DNA from: Lachnospiraceae bacterium
Lineage (GTDB): Bacteria > Bacillota > Clostridia > Lachnospirales > Lachnospiraceae
Length of the DNA stretch: 64,000 nt
Assembly (NCBI GenBank): GCA_017449075.1
Contig: JAFSKG010000016.1
Location: forward strand, 33,026-97,025
Direction: 5' to 3'
Part shown: positions 33,518-42,747 of the stretch, one piece after another
Position numbering within the stretch: position 1 is the stretch's first letter
Layout: every line of letters begins with the position of its first letter
The notes under the pieces: model-generated
What the model was told of the DNA's origin: nothing
The model's input: the letters and a program-made list of their open reading frames with translations, nothing else
Databases searched by the model: none
Program-made: the position numbers and the translations under genes

Positions 33518-35763
33518 TTTTTTGCAATAGCCCTTGGAACTGGCAAACTAATTTTTCTGTAGAGCGGATCTCTACTCAAAGGATTGTACTTTATAATTAT
33601 ATGTTTATTTGGCATAAGGTAATTACTTATTTTATTAGAATCAATAGCATTATTCTGTATTTCCTCATAATTATTTGTTGTATAATTAAATGCCAATATT
33701 TCTCCATAAAATGGTACATATGACTCCAATGCACCATGGTCATAATTATCTATCCTCTCAAAATATATCTTGCTCACATCATTCATTTCCTCAAGTGAAT
33801 ATTCATTAACAACTTCCATATCGCCATTAATGGTATTAGTGTCATAGTCATAGTAACCTTCAACTGTGTTGACATTATTTTCCAATAAACAAGAGTCAAC
33901 TATATCTAAACTCGCTTCTTTATTAATCTTTGTCACAAGCAAAGTCCTACCGTACACATCACCAACATCGCCTGAGTTTATATCTATAGTTCCATTATTA
34001 TCTATAAATCCAAATAATAGACCATAGTCATAATATCCTAATACATTATCATCCAAATAATATTTTATAATATTTCGATTGCTGTCGTCCGATATAATAT
34101 CTGAAATCATCAGGTTATTGCCAATAGGTGCACCGATATTTGTTGCTCTAGATAATGATATACTGCGATTTGGCTCTATGTCACCAATCTGTACAATCTT
34201 TCCAAAGAGTAATATACTTGCATTCTTAATAGTTATGTTCATTTTATTTGTAATTCTTCCTGTAATCTCTCCATCAAATCTTCTGAAAGAGCAATCCAAA
34301 TTATATATATCATTTAGATAATTGCTATTTTCATATACAAATATATTTGAGTCAAAATCTTTTGCATTTTCTACAGATATTATTTTTCTATCGCCTTCTT
34401 CATAGAATATAGTTGACTTAATAAGTTTAGAATCCATGAAGTTATAACCTACTATTGGCTCCCTATTATTTTGCAAGACTGGATTTAATTTTATTCTTGT
34501 ACTTGTATCAAATGAATAGTTACCATTTTCACTAGTTCTAAAATTTAAAAATGCTGTTTCTTTCGTATTTGCATCTTTTATGTTTACTATACTGATATAC
34601 GTCAAGAAGGTATTCTTCTTCATTACCGAATAACCTATAGATACCATCAAAATAGTATATACAATAGAAAAAGCAACCGCATACTTTCCATATTGCTCTC
34701 TCATATTTATATTTCTCAAAAATACATATATAATAATGGTTAAAAAAGTTATATAAAATACAAGAAGAACTGTAATTATAAATATGTCAGGCAATTTCTT
34801 TTTATCTACTATATTAAGGATATTACCAATATTGTAGTAATCATTATTAACATATGAATTGTAATTATTGCTGAGTTTTAAAATCCATTGTTCATCTACA
34901 CATTTCTCTAGCAACTCTACAAATTTCTTATCAGCATCTCTTAGTTTTCCAATATCTGTAAAACTATCCGACACAATAACAACTATGCCACCATCCAAGT
35001 TTAGTTTGTTGACATTTACCCCAAGCGAAATATTATTGACTTTTTTTGCGCTATCGACATTGTGTATAAATGAAGGAATACTTTTATCTCCATACTCCTT
35101 TCCAAGCCCCACAAATATAGGCTTACTATTATTTATTAAAGAATACAGTGAATCATTTAAATAATCTAGAGAGTCAACATCGTAATCAGAAATTATAAGC
35201 ATGTCTATTGTATCTAGATAATTCTTATTATCCTTAATCTTTTCTACATCTATAGGAACTATTTTTGTCTGGATTGTGCTATTTGTCAAAAGTAAGTTAT
35301 CTAAATATGATAGTGTATTATATTCAGAAGATATAATACCAATTATCAAATTTTCATTATAAAACGACAAATCAATATTAGTTCTTTCATTTGCCACTAA
35401 TTCTTCTTTTCTATTGTACAAATTTATAATGACAGTATTTGACGTATTTGTTATTGAAATTGTCCTATTGTATACACTTGTTGATCTAGCACTAATATCC
35501 ACATCAATTCTATATACAAACACAGAGTAATTATTTTCATACACATTTATTGTGAGATATCCTTTGAAATCTTGTGTATCTCTGTTTTCAACGCTTAATT
35601 CTATAGGTAATTCAGAACCTTTTTTTGCAACTTTATTTATACCATAATTCAAATTAATATTGACATTTTCAGCAAAAGTAGAAAAATCAAACCCAAACAA
35701 GCAAAGCGAAAGTGCTATGCTCAAAAATACCAAAGATTTAATTTTTTTTAAACTAATTTTCAT
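33514..35763 (-). CDS. Exported and membrane-anchored protein of a two-component-linked ABC complex
   Basis: The 749-residue protein has a signal peptide (residues 8-31), an N-terminal beta-rich domain, then a Rossmann-like region (LIIGIISSEYNTLSYLDNLL, DMLIISDYDVDSL, KPIFVGLG) resembling the amidotransferase-like domains of GldG and BatA proteins. Two membrane helices follow near residues 325-350 and 362-380. The rest is a long, probably outside, beta-rich region rich in Asn and Asp, without known motifs. The layout fits exported partners of GldF/GldA-like ABC systems in Firmicutes. The start overlaps the stop of the upstream kinase as TAATG, so complex and sensor are coupled. The function is unknown. 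Confidence 0.75.
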   Translation of the reverse strand: MKISLKKIKSLVFLSIALSLCLFGFDFSTFAENVNINLNYGINKVAKKGSELPIELSVENRDTQDFKGYLTINVYENNYSVFVYRIDVDISARSTSVYNRTISITNTSNTVIINLYNRKEELVANERTNIDLSFYNENLIIGIISSEYNTLSYLDNLLLTNSTIQTKIVPIDVEKIKDNKNYLDTIDMLIISDYDVDSLDYLNDSLYSLINNSKPIFVGLGKEYGDKSIPSFIHNVDSAKKVNNISLGVNVNKLNLDGGIVVIVSDSFTDIGKLRDADKKFVELLEKCVDEQWILKLSNNYNSYVNNDYYNIGNILNIVDKKKLPDIFIITVLLVFYITFLTIIIYVFLRNINMREQYGKYAVAFSIVYTILMVSIGYSVMKKNTFLTYISIVNIKDANTKETAFLNFRTSENGNYSFDTSTRIKLNPVLQNNREPIVGYNFMDSKLIKSTIFYEEGDRKIISVENAKDFDSNIFVYENSNYLNDIYNLDCSFRRFDGEITGRITNKMNITIKNASILLFGKIVQIGDIEPNRSISLSRATNIGAPIGNNLMISDIISDDSNRNIIKYYLDDNVLGYYDYGLLFGFIDNNGTIDINSGDVGDVYGRTLLVTKINKEASLDIVDSCLLENNVNTVEGYYDYDTNTINGDMEVVNEYSLEEMNDVSKIYFERIDNYDHGALESYVPFYGEILAFNYTTNNYEEIQNNAIDSNKISNYLMPNKHIIIKYNPLSRDPLYRKISLPVPRAIAKK

Positions 35764-36836
35764 TAAATATTTGTCTTGAATACTACCTTAAACTCAGTTC
35801 CATCAGTATCCGATTTTACTGATATATCACCGCCATGAAGTTCAACTATACTCTTTGCAATAGCGAGTCCAAGACCCGTACCTCCAGTAGCACTAGTCCT
35901 TGAATTGTCAACTCTATAAAACTTTTCAAAAATCTTCTTTAGTGATTCTTCTGGTATAAGTTGTCCGAAATTTATAACACTAACTTCTACGTTATCAAGT
36001 TCCTTGTTGTTTTTGATTTTAATAATTATGTGTTTTCCATCTTTACCATACTTTATGGCATTATTTATTAAGTTTTCAAACAAACGAACTATAAGTTTTG
36101 GGTCTAAGTTTAATATTAAAGAATTGACATTGCTTTGTATACTACATTCCAAATCATTATTTTCAAAAAGCGGATAGAGTTCTGAAACCAACTGATTTAA
36201 AAGTTCTATCAAATCTATTCTTTCTTTATTAACTGCAAGTTCATCCCCGTAATTCATCTTTGTAAACGAGAAAAGATCCTCTATAAGCACTTCAAGTTTT
36301 TTTGACTTTTCAAATGCAATTCCAAGATAATCTTGCTTTTTATCCTCTGGAAGATTTTTATTATTTACTAATATATCAAGATAACCTATAATTGAAGTAA
36401 GTGGAGTTCTCAAATCATGCGCTATATTTGTGATAAGTTCATTTTTTGTCTTCTCGCTTTCTTTTTCACTTAATATCAATTTATTGATGGTGTCCTGCAT
36501 TATATTGATATTAAATGCCATCATAGACAGCTCATCATCACCCTTTGACTCAATCTTACTATTCAAGTCACCCTTTGACATTCTTTCTATTCCCATATAT
36601 ATCTCTTCAATATAACTATGTCTTTTTCTCTCCAAGAATATAAATGTTATGGCAAAAGCAACAATTCCCAATAGTAAAAATAATATTAGCGAGTATAAAT
36701 TGATGTTTTCTTTATTATCTTCCAAAATTATAGTGTTATATACCAAAAAAGAAGTGAACGCAAATAAGATTATGCTTGCGCTTATTACATTCAATACAAA
36801 TCGACTATAATAATTTTTAAATAGTCTATTTCTCAA
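35763..36836 (-). CDS. Sensor histidine kinase, VanS-like layout
   Basis: Two closely spaced membrane helices (about 15-36 and 44-66) are separated by a very short outside loop, so the protein probably senses within the membrane or through a partner. A HAMP domain follows (ERMSKGDLNSKIESKGDDEL). The H-box is ITNIAHDLRTPLTSIIGY, the N-box NLINNAIKYG, and the G-box GGTGLGLAIAKSIVE. The short loop is typical of kinases that take their signal from an adjacent ABC complex. The downstream ABC-like genes fit that idea. Confidence 0.93.
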   Translation of the reverse strand: MRNRLFKNYYSRFVLNVISASIILFAFTSFLVYNTIILEDNKENINLYSLILFLLLGIVAFAITFIFLERKRHSYIEEIYMGIERMSKGDLNSKIESKGDDELSMMAFNINIMQDTINKLILSEKESEKTKNELITNIAHDLRTPLTSIIGYLDILVNNKNLPEDKKQDYLGIAFEKSKKLEVLIEDLFSFTKMNYGDELAVNKERIDLIELLNQLVSELYPLFENNDLECSIQSNVNSLILNLDPKLIVRLFENLINNAIKYGKDGKHIIIKIKNNKELDNVEVSVINFGQLIPEESLKKIFEKFYRVDNSRTSATGGTGLGLAIAKSIVELHGGDISVKSDTDGTEFKVVFKTNI

Positions 36837-37539
36837 TCTTGTAACCTACTCCCCAGACAGTAGTTATGATTTTTTCTTCTCTAGTCTCTTCTTTAAGTTT
36901 ATTTCTAAGTCTTCTAATGTGAACCATTACATTATTTGTAGCATCAAAGTTTTTCTCTTTCCATACATTTTCAAATATTTCTTCGGTAGAAAATACCTTA
37001 TTCGGATTTTTTGCAAGTAAATATAATATGTCAAATTCTATCTTTGTAAGCTTTATCTGCTCATCATCAACTTTTACTTCATGAGTTACCTTATTGACAT
37101 ATAGATTTCTTATTGAAATCTCATTTGGCTCTTCCGTTTCTACTTTGTTTGGATTCAAAACTGTAAATCTTCTAAGTTGAGCTTTAACTCTTGCTATAAG
37201 TTCAAGTGGTTTAATAGGTTTAGTCACATAGTCATCAGCACCAAGGGTTAAGCCCTCTACCTTGTCCTTTTCGCTGGTTTTTGCTGTAACCATAATTACA
37301 GGTATATTAAACTTTTCTCTTATCCTTTTAAGAGTTTCCTTTCCGTCCATCTTTGGCATCATCACATCAAGAAGTACCAGATCAAAATGGTTTTCATCTA
37401 AAAGTTTTAAAGCCTCCACACCATTTTTTGCTTTTGTAACATTATAGTCTTGACTCATCAAATGAATCTCAATTAACTCTGCAATTTCCTTTTCATCATC
37501 AACTACAAGAATATTCTTTTTTTCTACAGCATCTGCCAT
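36826..37539 (-). CDS. OmpR-family response regulator
   Basis: The receiver domain has the acidic pair DDEKEIAE, the phospho-aspartate in VLLDVMMPKMDG, Thr in VTAKTSE and Lys in YVTKPIKPLE. The C-terminal winged helix shows LTKIEFDILYLLAKNP, NVMVHIRRLRNKL and the ending VWGVGYKIEK. It is the partner of the kinase downstream, with which it overlaps by 11 bases. The start overlaps the PlsC gene by 16 bases. Target promoters cannot be read from this window. Confidence 0.95.
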   Translation of the reverse strand: MADAVEKKNILVVDDEKEIAELIEIHLMSQDYNVTKAKNGVEALKLLDENHFDLVLLDVMMPKMDGKETLKRIREKFNIPVIMVTAKTSEKDKVEGLTLGADDYVTKPIKPLELIARVKAQLRRFTVLNPNKVETEEPNEISIRNLYVNKVTHEVKVDDEQIKLTKIEFDILYLLAKNPNKVFSTEEIFENVWKEKNFDATNNVMVHIRRLRNKLKEETREEKIITTVWGVGYKIEK

Positions 37540-38279
37540 TTTTTCTCCTCCGCCAACAAGTTCCTAATAACTTCTTGGCTATATTTAGCTATGTTATTGC
37601 GATTATCTTCCGAGAGTTCACTCATCTTATAAGGAACTCCAATATTTATATATACTTGAGCCGACTTCACCCAAGGAATATGCTTTTCAAAAGCACTTTC
37701 CGTATTCTTAAATGAAATTGGCAATATATAACAATTTGTTTTTTCTGCTATCTTAAATGCACCCTGCTTAAACTCAAGTAATTCTAGTGGATTTTCATTT
37801 TTGCATCTTGTTCCTTCCGGAAAAACCCACACAGAGATTCCATCATTTATGTAACTAATAGCTGTCAAAACCATTCGCATACCGTCACGAATATTACTCC
37901 TGTCCAAAAAAATGCAATTAATTCTTTTCATCCAATAGTGCAAAAGTGGAATTTTTTCAAAATTGTTTTTTGCCACTATAGCAGTATCTTTTTCAAATAA
38001 TAAATACCCAGTGATTATATCAAAAAAACCTCTGTGATTTGATATGGCAAAAAATGATTTTTCTCCATTGAGAGATTTAATATTTTCCAAACCTGCAACA
38101 TTGATTTTCACTCCAGAAATAAATACTATGATTCTGAATATTGTCTGAACTACTATCCTATTATGTTTGCTGACTGCAAGTTTGTCTACCTTTGATACAA
38201 AAAAACATATGACTGCATCAAAAATAGTATATATCAATATAAATGGTATGAGAAACAATATTAAAACTAATCTAATCAT
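37524..38279 (-). CDS. plsC: 1-acyl-sn-glycerol-3-phosphate acyltransferase
   Basis: The enzyme makes phosphatidic acid at the membrane. The catalytic motif is NHRGFFD (HX4D) and the substrate motif VFPEGTRCKN. One or two membrane helices lie at the N-terminus (MIRLVLILFLIPFILIYTIF). I start at the ATG at 38279, four bases after the stop of the ABC permease, because the membrane helix begins there. An ATG at 38342 would add 21 residues inside the upstream gene. No strong ribosome site is seen for either start. Confidence 0.9.
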   Translation of the reverse strand: MIRLVLILFLIPFILIYTIFDAVICFFVSKVDKLAVSKHNRIVVQTIFRIIVFISGVKINVAGLENIKSLNGEKSFFAISNHRGFFDIITGYLLFEKDTAIVAKNNFEKIPLLHYWMKRINCIFLDRSNIRDGMRMVLTAISYINDGISVWVFPEGTRCKNENPLELLEFKQGAFKIAEKTNCYILPISFKNTESAFEKHIPWVKSAQVYINIGVPYKMSELSEDNRNNIAKYSQEVIRNLLAEEKKWQML

Positions 38280-38283
38280 AATT

Positions 38284-39084
38284 TTATAAAACGTCCGAAA
38301 AATGTGATTTAAATTTGTTGAACACCTTAGTTCCAATAGCAAAAACTATCATGGTTACTCCCCAAAAATACAAGGTCAGAAATTTTATGTCAGTAAAGGT
38401 ATCGTTTATCATTGCAAATCTATATCCCTTTACGATGTAATATATTGGATTAAGTTTTAATATTTTGCAAACTATTGGTGCTCTATTTATAAATAGGCTT
38501 TCGTCATACATTATTGGCGCCATCCAAATGCCAAATTGCATAAGTATAGCCACTATCTGACCCATATCTTTAAAGAAAACGTTGATGGCACTAGTAAAAT
38601 AAACTATACCAAGCGAAAAAATAGATAATGCCAATGAAAAATATGCTATCATTATGCATTTATAACTAAGTGGAACTCTTGCTATTATAAATACAACAAA
38701 CATGATAATAACAAAACACACATGGCTCAAAAATACAGATACTAGTTTAACTGCCGGAAGCATAGCCACATTGAACACAACCTTTTTAACCAAAAAGTTG
38801 TATTCATACAATACTCCTGTTCCTTGGAGTACTGAATCTTGAAAATAAAACCATGGTATAATTCCTGGTATAAGCCATAGCACATACGGAACACCTGGTA
38901 CTGGTGGGACCGACTTAAATCCTACTTGAAATATAAGCGTATATACCAATATAGTTGCAAGCGGCTGTATAAACATCCAAAGTATACCAAAGTAAGACCC
39001 AACAAACCTCTTTTTAAAGTCGGACTTTGCCAAACTCAGTATCATTTTCCAATTTTTTAATAATTCCAAAATCATAATTATCAT
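38284..39084 (-). CDS. ABC-2 polysaccharide exporter permease (TagG/Wzm type)
   Basis: The 266-residue protein has six predicted helices and the family motif RFVGSYFGILWMFIQPLATILVYTLIFQVGF, then the PYVLWLIPGIIPWFYFQDS segment and the C-terminal KLNPIYYIVKGYRFAM. Such permeases export teichoic acid or O-antigen-like glycans together with an ATPase. No such ATPase gene follows or precedes it here, so the partner must be elsewhere. It overlaps the glycosyltransferase gene by four bases. Confidence 0.92.
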   Translation of the reverse strand: MIIMILELLKNWKMILSLAKSDFKKRFVGSYFGILWMFIQPLATILVYTLIFQVGFKSVPPVPGVPYVLWLIPGIIPWFYFQDSVLQGTGVLYEYNFLVKKVVFNVAMLPAVKLVSVFLSHVCFVIIMFVVFIIARVPLSYKCIMIAYFSLALSIFSLGIVYFTSAINVFFKDMGQIVAILMQFGIWMAPIMYDESLFINRAPIVCKILKLNPIYYIVKGYRFAMINDTFTDIKFLTLYFWGVTMIVFAIGTKVFNKFKSHFSDVL

Positions 39085-40052
39085 TTCTTCTTTATAAAAT
39101 AATTCTTATTGGATGCATATTTTATGCATTCATCTATTGTTAAACTTTCAAATCTCTTTCCTTTATTAAATCCCATATACCTATAGAAACACTCTATCAT
39201 AAAATCTATAAACATGATTATATGAAAACCACCAAGCAACCTTTTTGATACATTCAAAACCATCTTCTTACCTTCTTTTGTTGAAGGTATTTTAGAGAAA
39301 ATTTCCTTTCTCTCATATTGTGAAACTCCTATGTCGAAATTTCTACTAAACTGCTCTTTGAAACTAAGATTATGCGAATGTAAAACTTTAGCATCAGATG
39401 AATATACCACTCTATAACCTTTATTTATTGCATTATAAACATAAAAAGTATCTTCATTTAAAATTATATCTTCCTCAAAACACCCTAAAGTATTAAAAAT
39501 ATCTCTGTCATACATTGCACACACATTTGAGCAATAATAATTCTTTATTCCAAGTTCTTCTTCTTTTGACTTTTCTTTTATGATGTCATAATCAGGGTAG
39601 TTAAATTCTCTTACATATCTTTCTTTTAGTTTGGCATCACTTTTAGCAAGTTGCCTTGCATAAACTACTGCTACTTTAGAGTTTACTGTACTATACTTAT
39701 CAAACGAATTAAGCATTTCTTCACACATATGCTCATCATAAGGTATTGCATCATCAGTCAAAAATAATATATAATTTGATTCGCATAATTTTGAAGCATC
39801 ATTTCTTGCCCTTCCATGGTCGAACTCATCTTCTTTAATATGTATAACTTTTACATTACCAAGATTTATAAGTTTCTTAAATTTTTCTACATTTACAATC
39901 TTACTAAAAAATAAATTCTCACAAGTATTGTATATCACTATTTTGCTTGGTTTTGTACTTTGTTTTAACAATTTCTCTAAAGACAATATAACATCATCTT
40001 TAGGGATGTGTGTTAGTATAACAACATCATAGTTTTTATTTATCATACTCAT
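39081..40052 (-). CDS. Family 2 glycosyltransferase
   Basis: The 323-residue GT-A enzyme starts with NYDVVILTHIPKDDVILSLEKLLKQS. It carries the rhamnosyltransferase-like segment VIHIKEDEFDHGRARNDA and the nucleotide-metal motif LFLTDDAIP (DD in place of DxD), followed by NEDTFYVYNAINKGYRVVY. The sugar cannot be told. It overlaps both the flippase and the ABC permease genes by four bases, marking a surface-glycan block within the long run. Confidence 0.9.
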   Translation of the reverse strand: MSMINKNYDVVILTHIPKDDVILSLEKLLKQSTKPSKIVIYNTCENLFFSKIVNVEKFKKLINLGNVKVIHIKEDEFDHGRARNDASKLCESNYILFLTDDAIPYDEHMCEEMLNSFDKYSTVNSKVAVVYARQLAKSDAKLKERYVREFNYPDYDIIKEKSKEEELGIKNYYCSNVCAMYDRDIFNTLGCFEEDIILNEDTFYVYNAINKGYRVVYSSDAKVLHSHNLSFKEQFSRNFDIGVSQYERKEIFSKIPSTKEGKKMVLNVSKRLLGGFHIIMFIDFMIECFYRYMGFNKGKRFESLTIDECIKYASNKNYFIKKK

Positions 40053-41317
40053 GCTGTCACACCTTTCACGATTAGAACTCCAACAAATAGTAAGAACATA
40101 CTAAGTAAAAAAGATATTACAGCACCAATTATGCCTGCAATTGACACAAACCATCTTGATATGAAAAACGAAATTATAGCATTGATACCATATGATATCA
40201 GTAAATACCTTTGCTTGTCTTCTATAATAACCGCAAAATACATTGGGGTACATATGGTATAGAAACATCCACCTATGATAGCTATAAATAATACTACAAA
40301 TTCTAATGTAAAATTATAAAATATTATTTCCTTGCCTACATTATTGTATACCCCCGCCGTAATCCCCTTTACAATACTCAAATAAACATTTCCGAGCAAC
40401 AATGTACCTGCTATAAATGCAAGTGATAATCCAAGTGCCAATAAAAATGTGTTTAGTAGTATTTTGTTATATTCTACTCTGTCATTATGGTAGGCATTTG
40501 ACAACGGAGTAAGTAATGGTTTCATAAACAAGGTCATAACTAAATATATCACATTAGTTGGCATAAAAATCAAATTGAAAAATCCACTATACACATCTCC
40601 TAAATTTAAATCAATAGCAAATTTTGCTGCCGAAAAAATATACATATCTAAAAAAGTAACTAAAAACAATGGAAGTGCTTCTATCAATAGACTTTTATTA
40701 CTTGTTTCATTTAATTTTGCGCTCTTAAATACACCCGTACTTCTTTTAATATTAAGTATATAAAATGCAATTATTTCTACTACAATAGCAGCAATCTCAG
40801 CAAATAGCAAATTCTTTGTCACATACACAACTATTATAAGTGTAAGTGTGAATGCTGTGATTCTAAAGAAAACACTTTGCCCACACATAGACAATTTATT
40901 AACTCTTTGATACTCACACTCATAGTAATCTGAAAAACCATCAATTACTGCATGAAGTACCAACACAATTAAAAGTGTTGACTTTACTATAGTGTAATTT
41001 CCAGTCATATATCTTATGAGTATAAACAAAAGTCCTGCTATAGCAGCTAAAGTAGCAGATTTTAATCCAAAAGTAACATAATCGTAAAACGAATATCTAT
41101 ATTTTATATCCACAATATGCAGAGGACGCATGCCAAAATATGACACTATATAGACGAGTCTCCCCAGTGTAGAAAATCCAAAACTAAATATCCCTCCCTC
41201 TATGCTTCCAGATATATTTATAATTACAACTGATATCAAAAGTGATACTGCCGCATAAGTCAGCATACCTAATGTATTCCAAAAAATATCATTAAATTTT
41301 AAATTATCACTTCTCAT
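40049..41317 (-). CDS. Polysaccharide flippase-like membrane protein (MOP superfamily)
   Basis: The 422-residue protein has about twelve predicted helices. The N-terminal part (FWNTLGMLTYAAVSLLISVVIINISG, then GIFSFGFSTLGRLVYIVSYFGMRPLHIVD) is typical of Wzx/RfbX-like transporters that flip lipid-linked glycans. No individual substrate motif is known. The gene overlaps the PPIase lipoprotein gene and the glycosyltransferase gene by four bases each. Confidence 0.88.
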   Translation of the reverse strand: MRSDNLKFNDIFWNTLGMLTYAAVSLLISVVIINISGSIEGGIFSFGFSTLGRLVYIVSYFGMRPLHIVDIKYRYSFYDYVTFGLKSATLAAIAGLLFILIRYMTGNYTIVKSTLLIVLVLHAVIDGFSDYYECEYQRVNKLSMCGQSVFFRITAFTLTLIIVVYVTKNLLFAEIAAIVVEIIAFYILNIKRSTGVFKSAKLNETSNKSLLIEALPLFLVTFLDMYIFSAAKFAIDLNLGDVYSGFFNLIFMPTNVIYLVMTLFMKPLLTPLSNAYHNDRVEYNKILLNTFLLALGLSLAFIAGTLLLGNVYLSIVKGITAGVYNNVGKEIIFYNFTLEFVVLFIAIIGGCFYTICTPMYFAVIIEDKQRYLLISYGINAIISFFISRWFVSIAGIIGAVISFLLSMFLLFVGVLIVKGVTA

Positions 41318-42285
41318 TTTATAGTTTTAGGAAAGTATTTATAATAAATTGTATCAAACTTATCTATAGTGCACTTCTCACCTTTTTGCAAATCGATTTC
41401 TCTCCAATAAGTAGAATTTGATTTTATCTTATATTCTTCGGCATATTTAGCAAAATTTTCATTGAACTCAGTATTTTTCATAGATCTCAAAACTTCTAGT
41501 CTTCTATCTTCTGTCTCATCAACCAAATAATCATCAATGCATTTAAATAAATAATATTTGTTTTTAAATTGAATTACATTACTTATTTGTCCATCACTTA
41601 AGTAAAAGAGTTCCGGAAATCGGACAGACATCTCGTCTCCTCTTTTTATAATCATTTCAATCTCAGTTTCTTTACTACGAGTTTTTGCAAAATATGCAAA
41701 ATTGGCTCCCTTATTTAAAACATCTTCTGCAGTCTTCTTTGCAATTTCCTCATCATCAAATATAATATATTGAACTTTTATAACCTTTGCCTCAGATATA
41801 CTCAATTCAGTACTTGCTTTCTTTGATAAATTATCTACAACCAGTCTAGCAGTATGATAATCCGTAAATACCTTTAATACGTCCTCTTCACTACAACCTA
41901 TATAATCTTTATCATCAAAAGTCAGTAAATTAAAATATTCTTCACTTGCATTTTTAAGTTTCTCACTGTCAGCACCACTAATTATAATATTCAAATCATT
42001 TGCAGTGAGTTTAAGTACCATTATCTTTTCAACAAAACTCTTTGTTATATACACCATATAATCTTTAAAATAAAGACTTCCATCTCCACTTTTTAGATTC
42101 CAAAGTGCTGGTCCAAACTTATTCTCATATCTATTTTTCTCTTCTGCAACAAAAATCATTGACTGAGACTTCGTAAACTCCTCAGCTTTTGCAATCTTTT
42201 GGTTTTCAAATTCTATACCCTTACAAGAAACTAAGATTGCTGCTACCAAACAAAGTATTATAAAGTTTTTAAATATCTGTTTCAT
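41314..42285 (-). CDS. Lipoprotein with a parvulin-type PPIase domain
   Basis: The signal peptide ends in a lipobox with Cys21 (AILVSCKG). The C-terminal half reads as a PpiC/parvulin domain: KVQYIIFDDEEIAKKTAEDVL, then KGANFAYFAKTRSKE and LFYLSDGQISNVIQFKNKYYLFKCID. The N-terminal helical part is like the chaperone domain of PrsA and SurA. Parvulin active-site residues are only partly conserved, so it may act mainly as a chaperone for exported proteins. It overlaps the genes on both sides. Confidence 0.85.
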   Translation of the reverse strand: MKQIFKNFIILCLVAAILVSCKGIEFENQKIAKAEEFTKSQSMIFVAEEKNRYENKFGPALWNLKSGDGSLYFKDYMVYITKSFVEKIMVLKLTANDLNIIISGADSEKLKNASEEYFNLLTFDDKDYIGCSEEDVLKVFTDYHTARLVVDNLSKKASTELSISEAKVIKVQYIIFDDEEIAKKTAEDVLNKGANFAYFAKTRSKETEIEMIIKRGDEMSVRFPELFYLSDGQISNVIQFKNKYYLFKCIDDYLVDETEDRRLEVLRSMKNTEFNENFAKYAEEYKIKSNSTYWREIDLQKGEKCTIDKFDTIYYKYFPKTIK

Positions 42286-42746
42286 TATTTATAAACTACA
42301 AAAATCATTAATGTTGACACTATGATGCCTACTATCGCACCAGCAAGTGCTTGCAATGGAGTATGCCCAACATATTCTTTCAATTGCTTTTCAAAATCCA
42401 AATCTTTAAATGCTTCTGACTCAAACATCATAGTATTCAGAACTTTTGCCTGTTTACCAGTTTCAAGTCTTACTCCTACAGCATCATGTATAACTATGAT
42501 TGCAAATATTGCAGCAAGTGCAAACTCACTACTCCTAATGCCATTGTAATAACCAAGAGCAATAGCTAGTGCCACAACAGTTGATGTATGAGAAGATGGC
42601 ATACCACCTGCACCTACAATTCTCGATAATTGTAGTTTCTTGTTAACTCTTAGTTCTATTATCATCTTAAGAATGCCAGCCACAAGCCATGACACAGCAG
42701 CAATAACTAAAGGCTTATTATTAACTAACTCAATTAAAAATCTCAT
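42285..42746 (-). CDS. Divergent PAP2-family membrane protein (YuiD/DUF212)
   Basis: The 153-residue protein has about four spans and the family motif RIVGAGGMPSSHTSTVVALAIALG, a relic of the PAP2 phosphatase active site (SSHT). A second conserved part is IVIHDAVGVRLETGKQA and GHTPLQALAGAIVGI. The substrate is presumably a lipid phosphate, such as undecaprenyl diphosphate, but activity is not proven. It lies one base after recN, in the place where sporulating clostridia have spoIVB. Confidence 0.93.
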   Translation of the reverse strand: MRFLIELVNNKPLVIAAVSWLVAGILKMIIELRVNKKLQLSRIVGAGGMPSSHTSTVVALAIALGYYNGIRSSEFALAAIFAIIVIHDAVGVRLETGKQAKVLNTMMFESEAFKDLDFEKQLKEYVGHTPLQALAGAIVGIIVSTLMIFVVYK

Positions 42747-42747
42747 A

